Shown piece by piece: positions 24,278 through 32,784 of a stretch of DNA of 64,000 nucleotides. The notes under the pieces are model-generated. The model made no database searches. It was not told the DNA's origin and worked only from the letters and a program-made list of their open reading frames with translations. A program made the position numbers and the translations under genes. Numbering within the stretch: the stretch's first letter is position 1; each line of letters begins with the position of its first letter. This stretch comes from Achaetomiella virescens (taxonomy: Eukaryota > Ascomycota > Sordariomycetes > Sordariales > Chaetomiaceae), in contig JARNGD010000039.1 of NCBI GenBank assembly GCA_031001845.1, positions 124,001 to 188,000 of the forward strand, written 5' to 3'.

Positions 24278-24550
24278 ATGAAGCTCACCGCCATCATCAC
24301 CGTCTTCGGCCTCGTTGCCATAGTCGCCTCCAACCCCGTTCCGGACCCCGAGACGGGCAAGCTTGAGGGTGAGGCACTGAAACCCTCGGCCACTGGCTTT
24401 CCCATTTTTTTTTTTTTGAACCCAAGGCTAAGGTATTAACCTCGTCCAGCCCGCAGCTGTCCCGCCGGCATCATCCTCGAGAGTTGCCTGCGCCAGTGCA
24501 AGACCTCGGCTTGCGAAAGATGCTGCAACCGGTCATGCGTTACCTGTTAG
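24278..24550 (+). CDS. Small cysteine-rich secreted protein 1 (63 aa)
   Basis: Two exons, 24278-24368 and 24450-24550, with an intron from GTGAGG to CCAG holding a CTAAGGTATTAAC branch region and a run of 13 T. Product: 63 residues. An N-terminal signal peptide (MKLTAIITVFGLVAIVAS) is followed by a short pro-like segment (NPVPDPETGKLEAR). The mature part of about 32 residues has eight cysteines: SCPAGIILESCLRQC, then ACERCC and a final CVTC just before TAG. The intron lies at the border of pro-segment and mature part. A longer protein of the same design is encoded at 50534-50865. Such proteins are typically effectors, antimicrobial peptides or fungal signals; the family is not one I recognise, so function is open. 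Start is the only ATG before the hydrophobic core. Confidence 0.8.
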
Positions 24551-24995
24551 AGAGAATACGGAAAACGTGGAGGGGTCTGGGAATGAAGAATATGGGAAAG
24601 GATCGAGAAACTTGACTTGTGGATGAGTGGGATAGACAACTCGGAGCTCATGAACAGGGCCGGGAAGACATGTTCATTCAAAATACTACGCTCCGTCTTC
24701 AGCCTTCAAATTCACCGGAGATTATCAAGTATCTTTTAGAGTACTGAAACACTATAAGATCTCAGCTATGATGGGAAAGATGATCCTTTTACGCCACGGA
24801 ACATAAGGACGAACGGAAAATAGAATGGATTATTCACTGCTCGTTTTCAATGTGACTAGCCAACGCAAAGCCGTTGTTACCATATGCGCGTTGCTTGAGT
24901 CTTACCGAGTATTGCCCTGTGGCGACCTCTCGGAAAGAAATGCTTTCGCGGCCATTTATCTTCGGCTCCAACCCCAGCACGACACCGCATCGGCC
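24551..24995. other. Gap after secreted protein 1
   Basis: AT-richer sequence without a recognised gene or repeat. Confidence 0.4.
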
Positions 24996-25285
24996 ATGGA
25001 GCTACTTCCGGTAGAACTGATACAGCATATCTGTGCCTATCTCTGCCATCATTGTCAACTCCCATATTCCTTTGCTCATGCACAGACGTTGGATGTTTCG
25101 AGAGCAAGGACGCGCTGGCCAGCCTTTCGGTAGCATCGTCCTGCATCCGTGGCACTGCACAGCCCATCTTCTTCATTATTTCGCGCCGGACCTGATCCCT
25201 GACAACCCCATAACTTTCCTGGGCGCGATAGTCAGCTGCCTCTTTATTCACAGTGTCATACAACGTTCAGGCCTCGCTGCACTAT
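24996..25285 (+). pseudogene. F-box protein fragment, truncated
   Basis: MELLPVELIQHICAYLC is a typical F-box start. Later short matches (ESKDALASLSVASSCIRGTAQPIFF, then HYFAPDLIPDNPITFLGAIV in another frame) fit the rest of a fungal F-box protein. The match ends at about 25285, directly before the LTR at 25295, so the gene is probably cut by that element. At least two frame changes. F-box proteins bring substrates to SCF ubiquitin ligases. Confidence 0.5.
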
Positions 25286-25294
25286 AGCTAAGTA

Positions 25295-25453
25295 TGTAAC
25301 TGGCTGAGCCTGGTGTGGGCCTCGTCAACCCTCGGCTAAGGGGCCGAGCCTCGAACCCCCCCCCCGACTCGGCAACCGAACCCCCGACTCGGCTCGGCAG
25401 CCGGATTCGAGCTCCTCCGAGTGCCTCCATCTTGCAGGGCCCAGCCCGTTACA
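25295..25453 (-). mobile_element. LTR of a Gypsy-like element with polypurine tract
   Basis: 159 bp with 6-bp inverted ends TGTAAC...GTTACA. On the minus strand a purine run (AGAGAGGGGGGCTAA, 25454-25468) lies immediately before the LTR, exactly where the polypurine tract precedes a 3' LTR. It contains repeats of CGACTCGGC. No internal coding region or second LTR was seen to the right and no target duplication was found, so it is a remnant. Confidence 0.55.
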
Positions 25454-25844
25454 TTAGCCCCCCTCTCTGCTAGTGGCTTCCTACTCACCCGTTATCCGGC
25501 CGTGGCCGGCTTTGTAGCAGTCTAGTCCTCGATCCGGGGCTACCTTTACCGGCGTTCTGCATCCTGACACTCCCACCAATTAGCTGTCCGTCGGTCCTGC
25601 GCGCCCAACTGAGTCTCACTATATGGTTTGTTCTTGACAACTGACATTTGAAACAGAGCTCGGCGGAAGAGAAACCGGTAATGCCTCGCTTATAAATCAG
25701 ATAAAATACTGCGGGTCATTAATCTCGCCGGGACGGTCTAAAAAGAATACCGAAGTAGCTATTATAAGCAGATATTTAAGACTCCAAGAAGCACTTGGTT
25801 CTTAGACTCCAGCCCAAAAGACCCTTTAATTACTTCATACGGCA

Positions 25845-26762
25845 ATGTCGTCAAGGCTCGAGGGGGCGCCTCTTAACACCCAACCTGTCTCACTTTTAGG
25901 ACTAGGGAACATGGGCCTTGCCGTGGCCCATTGTCTTCTGAAAACCGGCCATGATCTAAACCGTGTGGAACCGAACGCCCTCGAAAGCCGAGCCGCTCGT
26001 CGCTCAAGGCGCCGCCCTGGCCGAATCCCCTTCTTCGTGCATAGCAGCAAGCGAGGTCGTCATTCTCTTCCTCCTCTCCGACGCAGCCACTCAGGAGGTC
26101 CTATCCGGCGTGCAAGACTTCGGCGGCAAGATCATCATCAACTTGACGAACGGAACCCCTGTGCAAGCACGGAAGACGGGGCGTACTCCGCCCGTGGCGC
26201 GCGGGCCTACCTTCACGGCGCCGTCATGGTGCTCCGCTGCTTGTCGGGCCCTGATGCCTTGACGCTCTATTCGGGCATGTTGGCGGCATTCGAGTCTTCC
26301 TCCACAGTAACTGCAGCTCTTGGCGCGTCGAAACACGTCGGCGAGGATCCCGGGACAGCTTCGCTGTTGGATAATGCGCTCCTAAGCATCATGGGCGGCA
26401 TGTTCGAGGGCTTTGTCCAGAGTCTTGCGCTACTAAGCAAGGCCGGTATGGACGAAGTCGAGTTCACAACTGGGCTAGCCGTGCCCCTAATCAAGGCGTT
26501 TACAGCATGGTTGCCCCGTATCGCGGGACAAGCGCGGAGCAAGGAGTACAGGGGCGGATCCACGTTGAATATGCAGTTGGAAGCTCTTGATAACATTGCG
26601 ACTACGGGTGCGGAGCTTGGACTTGACCTAGTCCTCCTAGGGTCTTTACGAGAGCTGATCAAAGAGGCTGTGCGGCGAAATCGGGGTGAGGAGAGTATTG
26701 CTGGTCTCGTTGGACTTCTGTGTGACGAACCTCGGGCCTCTACTTCTGAAAGACACTCCTGA
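25845..26762 (+). CDS. NAD(P)-dependent imine reductase-like / beta-hydroxyacid dehydrogenase family protein
   Basis: N-terminal Rossmann motif LGLGNMGLAVAHCLLKTGHDL, followed after a 1-nt shift (extra A near 25960) by TVWNRTPSKAEPLVAQGA, which is characteristic of the imine-reductase branch of the 6-phosphogluconate dehydrogenase superfamily. Then SEVVILFLLSD, KIIINLTNGTP, and the helical C-terminal dimerisation domain (GGMFEGFVQSLALLSKAGMDEVEF, written here in parts, to EYRGGSTLNMQ). About 305 residues, the normal length. Frame changes at about 25960, 26050 and 26230. Such enzymes reduce cyclic imines or small beta-hydroxy acids; the substrate is not predictable. It stands alone between repeats, with no partner gene, suggesting a solitary accessory enzyme. 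Confidence 0.75.
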   Translation: MSSRLEGAPLNTQPVSLLGLGNMGLAVAHCLLKTGHDLNRVEPNALESRAARRSRRRPGRIPFFVHSSKRGRHSLPPLRRSHSGGPIRRARLRRQDHHQLDERNPCASTEDGAYSARGARAYLHGAVMVLRCLSGPDALTLYSGMLAAFESSSTVTAALGASKHVGEDPGTASLLDNALLSIMGGMFEGFVQSLALLSKAGMDEVEFTTGLAVPLIKAFTAWLPRIAGQARSKEYRGGSTLNMQLEALDNIATTGAELGLDLVLLGSLRELIKEAVRRNRGEESIAGLVGLLCDEPRASTSERHS

Positions 26763-26776
26763 AGGTTATGCTGACG

Positions 26777-26937
26777 AGATCGGGTGAGGTTGGGCAGAGC
26801 GAAAAGGTCTACAACAACTGTACAAGCAATTGTCTCAATGCTAGCACTGGTCAACAAATTGTATTGCTTACTGAGGAAGCTGCCGTGATGCCTGTAGTCG
26901 TAGAGATCGTGAGCTATATATCAGCTTCCTCTTTCTA
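26777..26937. repeat. Interspersed repeat, copy A
   Basis: Shares GGTCTACAA, CAATTGTCTCAAT, ATTGCTTACTGA, GCTGCCGTGATGCCTGTAG-like and GAGATCGTG...TTCCTC blocks, in the same order, with copy B at 27427-28060. It lacks the MITE and so shows the empty target site (CGTAGAGATCG). Confidence 0.6.
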
Positions 26938-27114
26938 GGTCAGTCTAGATCATTCAAACTCGGAGAGAAGAAGACAGAGACGGCAGAACTCTATGACATT
27001 AGAAGGATACTTGTATATCCAGATGTAGAGCAAGATTGCTCAGGTAATCAACTAAAAATGTACCACTAACGGCATGTGACAAAGATCGGGCCCCTACGTT
27101 CTAAGAGGGACTGT

Positions 27115-27156
27115 TACGAACGGAATGGCGGTTACTGGTTACCACCGGTTCGTAAT
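27115..27156. repeat. Imperfect inverted repeat
   Basis: TTACGAACGG at the left and CCGGTTCGTAA at the right could pair as a hairpin with a 20-base loop. Role unknown. Confidence 0.35.
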
Positions 27157-27311
27157 CGGTGACTGGGATCTTCACTTCCTCTAGTGGTCCGTTGGCAGAC
27201 ACGGTCACTTAGAGGGGCACTCCTGAACACTAGCATGTGTCTCAAAAGTATGAATGAAGGCTCCGATTTCTTAAGTTTACTGTGAGGACGAATGTCCTCC
27301 TAAAATACATG

Positions 27312-27360
27312 GCGGGCACCGTGACCGCGGAGCGGGCACCGTGACCGCGGAGCGGTCACG
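27312..27360. repeat. Tandem 20-bp GC-rich duplication with palindrome
   Basis: GCGGGCACCGTGACCGCGGA occurs twice in a row (27312-27331 and 27332-27351). The second copy runs into a 21-nt palindrome at 27340-27360 with 9-bp perfect arms (CGTGACCGC / GCGGTCACG) around GGA. Confidence 0.8.
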
Positions 27361-27426
27361 TGTGTCCGTGGCCGTTGTGGGGCCGTCGGTCCGCGACGCG
27401 GCACACCTAACAGGGACTCTGAAGGT

Positions 27427-28119
27427 GTTGTGTGATTGGGTCGGGGTGATTGTTCGGTAGAGCCAAAAGGTCTACAATAAGTGCGCTCGAGAAATTGTCT
27501 CAATAGTTGATATAGAGTTGCATGTCCATTGCTTACTGATGACGCTACTGTGGTGCGCGTAGGCTGTAACGTACATTATCAGCGAACGGGCCATATCAGC
27601 GAGCGGGCCACTTCAAAACCCACATATAACCCTGAAAACGCAGTCTTGTTAAAGTCACCAACCATTGATAGAATTCTCTATAATTTTGAAATTGGTTTAT
27701 TCATTTCTTAGAGACTAAGATATAATTTTGTTTATTATATTTAAGTAATAAAGTTGAGTCTCAAGCTTGGTTAATTTTAATTCTGGGCTAACAAACGTAG
27801 ACCACTATTCTTCAACGAGAAACTACCTCTGTTAGCATCATTTCTAGTGTTTCCATCTCAATATCAGGTATTAGGAAGACGATCTTGAAAACTCAAAAGA
27901 ATTTTTATTGGGGTTTGGTGACTTCAGCGAAGTTACGTTTTCAGGGTTATATGTGGGTTTTGAAGTGGCCCGCTCGCTGATATGGCCCGTTCGCTGATAA
28001 TGTACGTTTAGAGATCGTGGTCTATAATTATACAAGCTTCCTCCAGCTCGCCGATGTTTCTTGGCCTCCTTCACTAGTTGGCTATCCGTAACTCCTGCAT
28101 GCCCCACCGGGTTCGTGAC
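27427..28119 (-). repeat. Interspersed repeat, copy B (LTR-like relic) split by a MITE
   Basis: Left part 27427-27568 and right part 28009-28119 are continuous in copy A. On the minus strand the right end reads TGTCACGAACCCGGTGGGGC, resembling the start of Gypsy-type LTRs, and a third relic with the same design lies at 57061-57440. Probably an old LTR family. Confidence 0.45.
27569..28008. mobile_element. MITE with about 73-bp terminal inverted repeats
   Basis: About 440 bp. The left end (27569-27640) and the right end (27936-28008) are near-perfect reverse complements for about 73 bp, with weaker similarity for another 30 bp. Ends read ACGTACATTATCAGCG. The subterminal motif CGGGCCA occurs twice per arm (GAACGGGCCATATCAGCGAGCGGGCCA), a style seen in fungal pogo/Fot-type elements. 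The core is AT-rich with no coding frame. Flanks are TA on both sides. Copy A supplies the uninterrupted site. Confidence 0.88.
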
Positions 28120-28613
28120 AAGTAGGCGACGTAAATAAGATAAGGGTTAGCTTGCCTCAGGTGCGGGGACATTGTCCTCTGCAGCTCTGGGCCTCTCTGT
28201 TAAGTTTTCCTCACGCAACTACTGTACAAACATCATATACCCTACTGCAAGGTTAGACTTCGCATCACGCCGGTGATAGGAAGTAGGTAATTTACCAAAA
28301 GGCTTAGAACTAAGCGCTCCTATAGAAACAATGGTTTCTAAGCTATATTTATAAACTTTGCAATAACTAGCCAGTCTCTCTCATCTGTTTTTCTGTCGTT
28401 GCGCAATCCGAATATAGCTTTTGAGAGCTGCTGCTGCCTGGAGAGACCCCTTGGCAATTGCCACAACCCCTCATTCGTCTCTGGTGGCAACAAGCAACGC
28501 AAACCTCGACCTCATTCATTTCTCCATAGTTAAAGAGACCTCCTCTCAGTCTTTCCATGACAGAAAACCAGATCGCACCTACTCCGGCTGAATAAGAGCC
28601 ACCAGATTGTGCC

Positions 28614-29964
28614 ATGGCCTGGACAGCACGCAAAGTACCCTTGCCTGAGGTCGTCGAGGCCTCAGACGACATCGACCAGAAGGCACGCCAGCTCGCCGAT
28701 CTGATCAGAAACAGCAAGCACTTTATCGTCTTCACAGGCGCAGGCATCTCCATTCTGCCGGTATTCCGGATTTCAGAGGCCCGGAAGGGGCATGGACGCT
28801 CCAGGCCCAGGCAGACAGCGGACGACGGCAGCCGTCAGCCCGCTGCAGGCGATCCCAACTCTCACACACATGGGCTGGTTGAGCTGCAAAACCGGGGCTT
28901 GATGAAGTATCTCGTCAGCCAGAACTGTGACGGTCTGCATCGGAGGAGCGGTATCTTGCCGGTTGGTCTTACCTTAACCTGGATCTGTTAACATGTCGGG
29001 TGTCTCGGGTCCCAACTACCACTTTGTGACCAGGACAAAATCTCCGAGCTCCACGGCAACAACAACCGCGAGTATTGCAAGGACTGTGGGAAGGAGTACA
29101 TCCGCGGTAGCCGCTCTTCCTTCCCCTAATTCTCATCCTCACTCACCCTTCCCTTCTCATCCCAACTTTCACCCCTTTTACTCACCTCATCTCCCTCCCT
29201 CCCGGCATCACTAACCGGTCCCACTCCATATTAAATACAGACTTCCGAGCCATGGCCCCATACACAACCTCCGTCCACGACCACCGCACCGGCCGCAAAT
29301 GCACGCTCTGCGCCGGCCCTCTACAAGACAGTATCATCAACTTTGGCGAGCCGCCCGAACGTGCTCTCTCGCTTGCCTTTGAGCACGCCAACAAGGCCGA
29401 CCTATGTCTTGTCCTGGGTTCCTCACTCACTGTTTCACCTGCGAACGAGATTCCAGAAGTTGTCGGTCGAGAAGAAGGAGGGTACAAATCTGGTGATTTG
29501 CAATTTGCAGAATACGCCGCTGAATGGGATGGCGAAGCTGAGGGTGCATGCGAGGACGGATGAGTTGATGGGGAGAGTGATGAGGGAGTTGAGGGTGGAG
29601 GTGCCGGGGTTTGTTCTAAGGAGGAGGCTGAAGGTTATAGTGGAGGATGGGGCGGTGAGGGGCGGTGGAGGGTGGCTGTGGAGGGGTGGACGTGGATGGG
29701 ACGCCGGTGTCGTTTTTGAGGGCCGTGAGGTTGGTGAATGGAAGGAGGGTGGTGAGGCAGGAGCCGTTTGTGTTTGATTTGCGAGGGGCAAGGTCGGGGG
29801 AGGATGTGATGGAGGTGAAGTTGGAGTTGGAGTTTATGGGGCATTATGGAGAGCCTAATCTTCAGGTTACTCATGAGATCGGTGAGGCGAAGGTGGGGGC
29901 TGCGGTGGTCTATCTGTTGGAGTACAACCCGGACAATGGGGAATGGAAGACATTCATGGAATAG
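28614..29964 (+). CDS. Sirtuin, SIRT6/SIRT7-like NAD-dependent deacylase
   Basis: Class IV-type sirtuin that removes acyl groups from lysines using NAD+. Seen in order: FIVFTGAGIS, SAGIPDFRGPEGAWTLQ (after a 1-nt shift at about 28755), THMGLVELQ, LVSQNCDGLHRRSG, ELHGNNNREYCKDCGKEYIR, a second zinc pair in CTLCAGPL, SIINFGEP, LVLGSSLTVSPANEIP and NLVICNLQNTPLNGMAKLRVHA. The catalytic histidine is in LHG and the zinc site is C-x2-C ... C-x2-C. Introns 28962-29034 and 29107-29240 splice in frame. A C-terminal extension of about 150 residues continues to TAG at 29964 after a frame change at about 29700. Start MAWTARKVPLPEVVE. Probably nuclear chromatin function by family. Confidence 0.88.
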
Positions 29965-30361
29965 AAGGTGTTGAGAGGCAGAAGTCGTGATTCGAGGCCC
30001 GACTTGTGGTAAAGCCGGTTGATGACTGCCTGTTGCTCATCTTCAAGTTCATAGCTGGTTGGGCAGTGAGCCCTTGGTGGCCTTTTTATTGGTCGATTTT
30101 TAGCACTTCTCGGGGCATATTTCCTCCTCTTCTCCTCCCTGGCTAGTTAGTGGGTTGACTTCTTCCGTCGCGGATCGGGTATGACCCTGGAGTTTCGGGA
30201 GACAGGCACTTCCTGCGCGCCAAGTCACCCGAACCCGGCGCGATATCGGAGGGCGCATTCTTGACATGCATCCGGCGGCTAGTAATATGAAGCGTTCAGA
30301 AGAAACCAGTTCATTATTTGGGATTCCAACTTTTCTGCTGGGTCCAGGCTATATCACCAAG
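29965..30361. other. Intergenic, sirtuin to MFS gene
   Basis: No gene recognised; likely holds the MFS promoter. Confidence 0.45.
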
Positions 30362-31897
30362 ATGGACGACGTCGAACTCCGAGTTCAGCACTCTTCTTCA
30401 GGGGCCGAAGAGGCCTCGGTCGGGAGACACAGGAAACGGGCTTGCACTCATCCCTTCCACCAACAGATGGTGGCAAGGATGCGTGGCTGGTCCTGGCTGG
30501 GTGTACTATCCTCGAGGCCCTCGTCTGGGGTAGGTCTCAGAGAATGGGGACCATAACCATTGACATTTTACTTACCCAAGGGAACCCATTGAGGCAGGAT
30601 TCCCATTTGCCTTGGCGTTTTCCAAGAGCACTACAGCCGTCAAGAACAATTCTCCCGCCATGTTTCAACCATCCCAGCCATCGGTACCACTGCAACGGTG
30701 AGCCCGCCCCGTTCCTCGTACTCGTCACCCCCGGAATCCAGAGGCCTAATATGCTGTCATAGGGAATGATGTACCTCGTAGCACCCATAGTCTACTGCGC
30801 CTCCGTAAATTCCCAGTTACCGAAAGACGTGCACCATCACTGGTTTCATTATTGCCATGGCCACTGCTGGGCGCCTCCTTCGCCAACACGTCCTCAACTC
30901 CTCGCCACGCAAGGCGTGCTCTACGCCCTCGGCGGATCCCTGCACTACTTCCCGGCCTACCTCTACCTGGACGAGTGGTTCGTCCGTCGCAGGGGTCTCG
31001 CGTACGGCGTGTTCATTGCCGGGGCCGGAGCAGCCGGCATCGTGATCCCCCTGAGCATGGAATGGATCCTCCACACCTGGGGATTCCGGACCGCGCTGCG
31101 TGTGTGGGTCGCCGTGTGCATGCTGCTGACGACGCCTGTCTTCTTTGTGCTGAAGGCGCGGCTGCCGGACCAGCATGCGGATAGGGGCCCGAATAAGTTT
31201 GAGTTCAGCTTTTTGAAGAGCTCGGCGTTTTGGGTGGCTGTTGAGTGGAAATATTGCACAGAGCCTAGGGACCTTCATGCCGGCTTTTGTATGCCCTGTA
31301 TGTTTTTTTTCCGTCCTGAAGCGAAAGGACGCGGCTGACAATGATTTTGCAGCATTTGCCGTTGCCCAGGGCTGGTCTGCCCTGTCCGGCACCATCGCCG
31401 TCTCCTTGTGCAGCGCCGCCACTGCGATAGGGGCCACGCTGACCGGCTGGCTGGTCGATAGGTACCATGTTACTACCGTCCTCAACTTCTGCACCATCGG
31501 CACCGTCATTGCCGTTTTTGTCTTCTGGAGCTTTGCAGTTTACCAGCCTATCCTGTATATTTTTGCCCTACTCTATGGGGTTTTTGCTGGAGGCTTCCCG
31601 GCTACTTGGTCTGGATGTACAGGGGCCGTACGGCAGAAGTATCCAGTGAGAACGGCATGATCATTGCCATGTTCACTGCTGGCAAAGGTATTGGATGTGT
31701 CATCTCGGGCCGGTCAGTGGTGCGTTGGTAGCGTCGGACACCTGGAAGAGCTAGTGGGATACGCTTATGGCAGTGGCTATGGGTATTTGATCGTGTTTTC
31801 CGGGGTTACCGCATCGTTTGCGAGCATGGGGTGGTTTGGGAAAAAGTTGCGGTGTGGTATAGCTGGTTGTACTCGGGTTGGGATTACCACTACCTAG
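30362..31897 (+). CDS. MFS transporter, monocarboxylate-porter-like
   Basis: Twelve-helix major facilitator family member similar to fungal monocarboxylate (MCH-type) carriers. Cytosolic N-terminus MDDVELRVQHSSSG, then a first helix with LVLAGCTILEALVW followed by an intron from GTAGGT at about 30530. The family blocks FPFAFGVFQEHYSR, SLHYFPAYLYLDEWFVRRRGLAYGV, AGAGAAGIVIPL, the internal GTFMPAF, AVSLCSAATAIGATLTGWLVDRY, LYGVFAGGFPATWSG and the last helix YGYLIVFSGVTASFASMGWF are all in order. At least five frame changes are needed (about 30430, 30850, 31260, 31650, 31720), some of which may be introns. Substrate cannot be predicted. Confidence 0.75.
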
Positions 31898-32159
31898 GAT
31901 TACCTACTTCTGCTTAGCTGGGAGGGCGGTTCTCTTTGTCCTTGTGACAAATATAGCTGACAACCTCACTAGCGCTCAGAACAGCTCTGTTACCTCCAGC
32001 AATAGCGTGACGAAATGACAACCCCTGAGAATATGTCTTAAAACGCCGAACATCACTACTAGCTCCTGCATCGTTGACCATGCCCGCCATCCTTCCGTAC
32101 ATATCACCATCTCAGAAATATAATCACCACCCAGATCCTGGTTCGTACCCCCATCTTGC
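31898..32159. other. Intergenic, MFS / F-box (convergent)
   Basis: Short convergent gap; nothing recognised. Confidence 0.4.
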
Positions 32160-32784
32160 TCAGCCCGATCCAAGCATCACCGCTCCCGTATTTGAACCCC
32201 TCTCCACCAAGGCCTTCGGATGCTCCATCCCACACCGCTCACAAAGCACCCTTCGACACCGAAACTTACCCCCAACCCCAATTACTCTCTCTTCCCACCA
32301 TTACCACTACCACCAACCCCTCCTTCTGCCTCAACACTGCCCAAGTTTGCCTGTCGCCTGCCCACCGCCTGTAGCCGTCCCCTCCCCGGCGACAATTCCG
32401 AGTCTCGAGCCAAAAGCTCGGCCAACGCCCTCCTCTGCTCCACGCCAAACGTCCACATCCTCCGCACCGGCCAGGGAAAGGACCCCTGCAGGGATTTGCT
32501 GAAGAGCTTTGGGAAAATGTCGGGGAGAGTGCGCAGGAAGACGCGACACGTCCTGCGCAGGCATTCCAGGCTTGGTTGATCGGGGGCGAGGTGGCGCAGG
32601 ATTTGGAGGAGGAGTTCGTTAGGGAGCGTGAGGAGGGAAATGTCGTCGTTGTCGTTGTGGTCGGGAAGCTCTGTGTGAGGGAGTTTGCGCGGTTTGGGGT
32701 TGGTGATGGGAGGGTCGTAGTCGGGTTGGTGGTAAACGGGTTGTCAGCATTGCGGCCAGCGGAGCGCTCGTCTGGAACGGACAT
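32160..32784 (-). CDS. F-box protein, short
   Basis: ATG at 32784 (MSVPDERSAGRNAD). After a 1-nt change near 32720 the frame carries a clear F-box: LLTLPNELLLQILRHLAP, then LECLRRTCRVFLRTLPDIF. A middle region (WPVRRMWTFGVEQRRALAELL) follows, then, after another frame change, a C-terminal LCERCGMEHPKALVERGS, which is the two-cysteine motif common to small fungal F-box proteins. Stop TGA at 32162-32160. About 205 residues. The product should link a target to the SCF ubiquitin ligase via Skp1. No partner gene nearby indicates the target. Confidence 0.7.
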
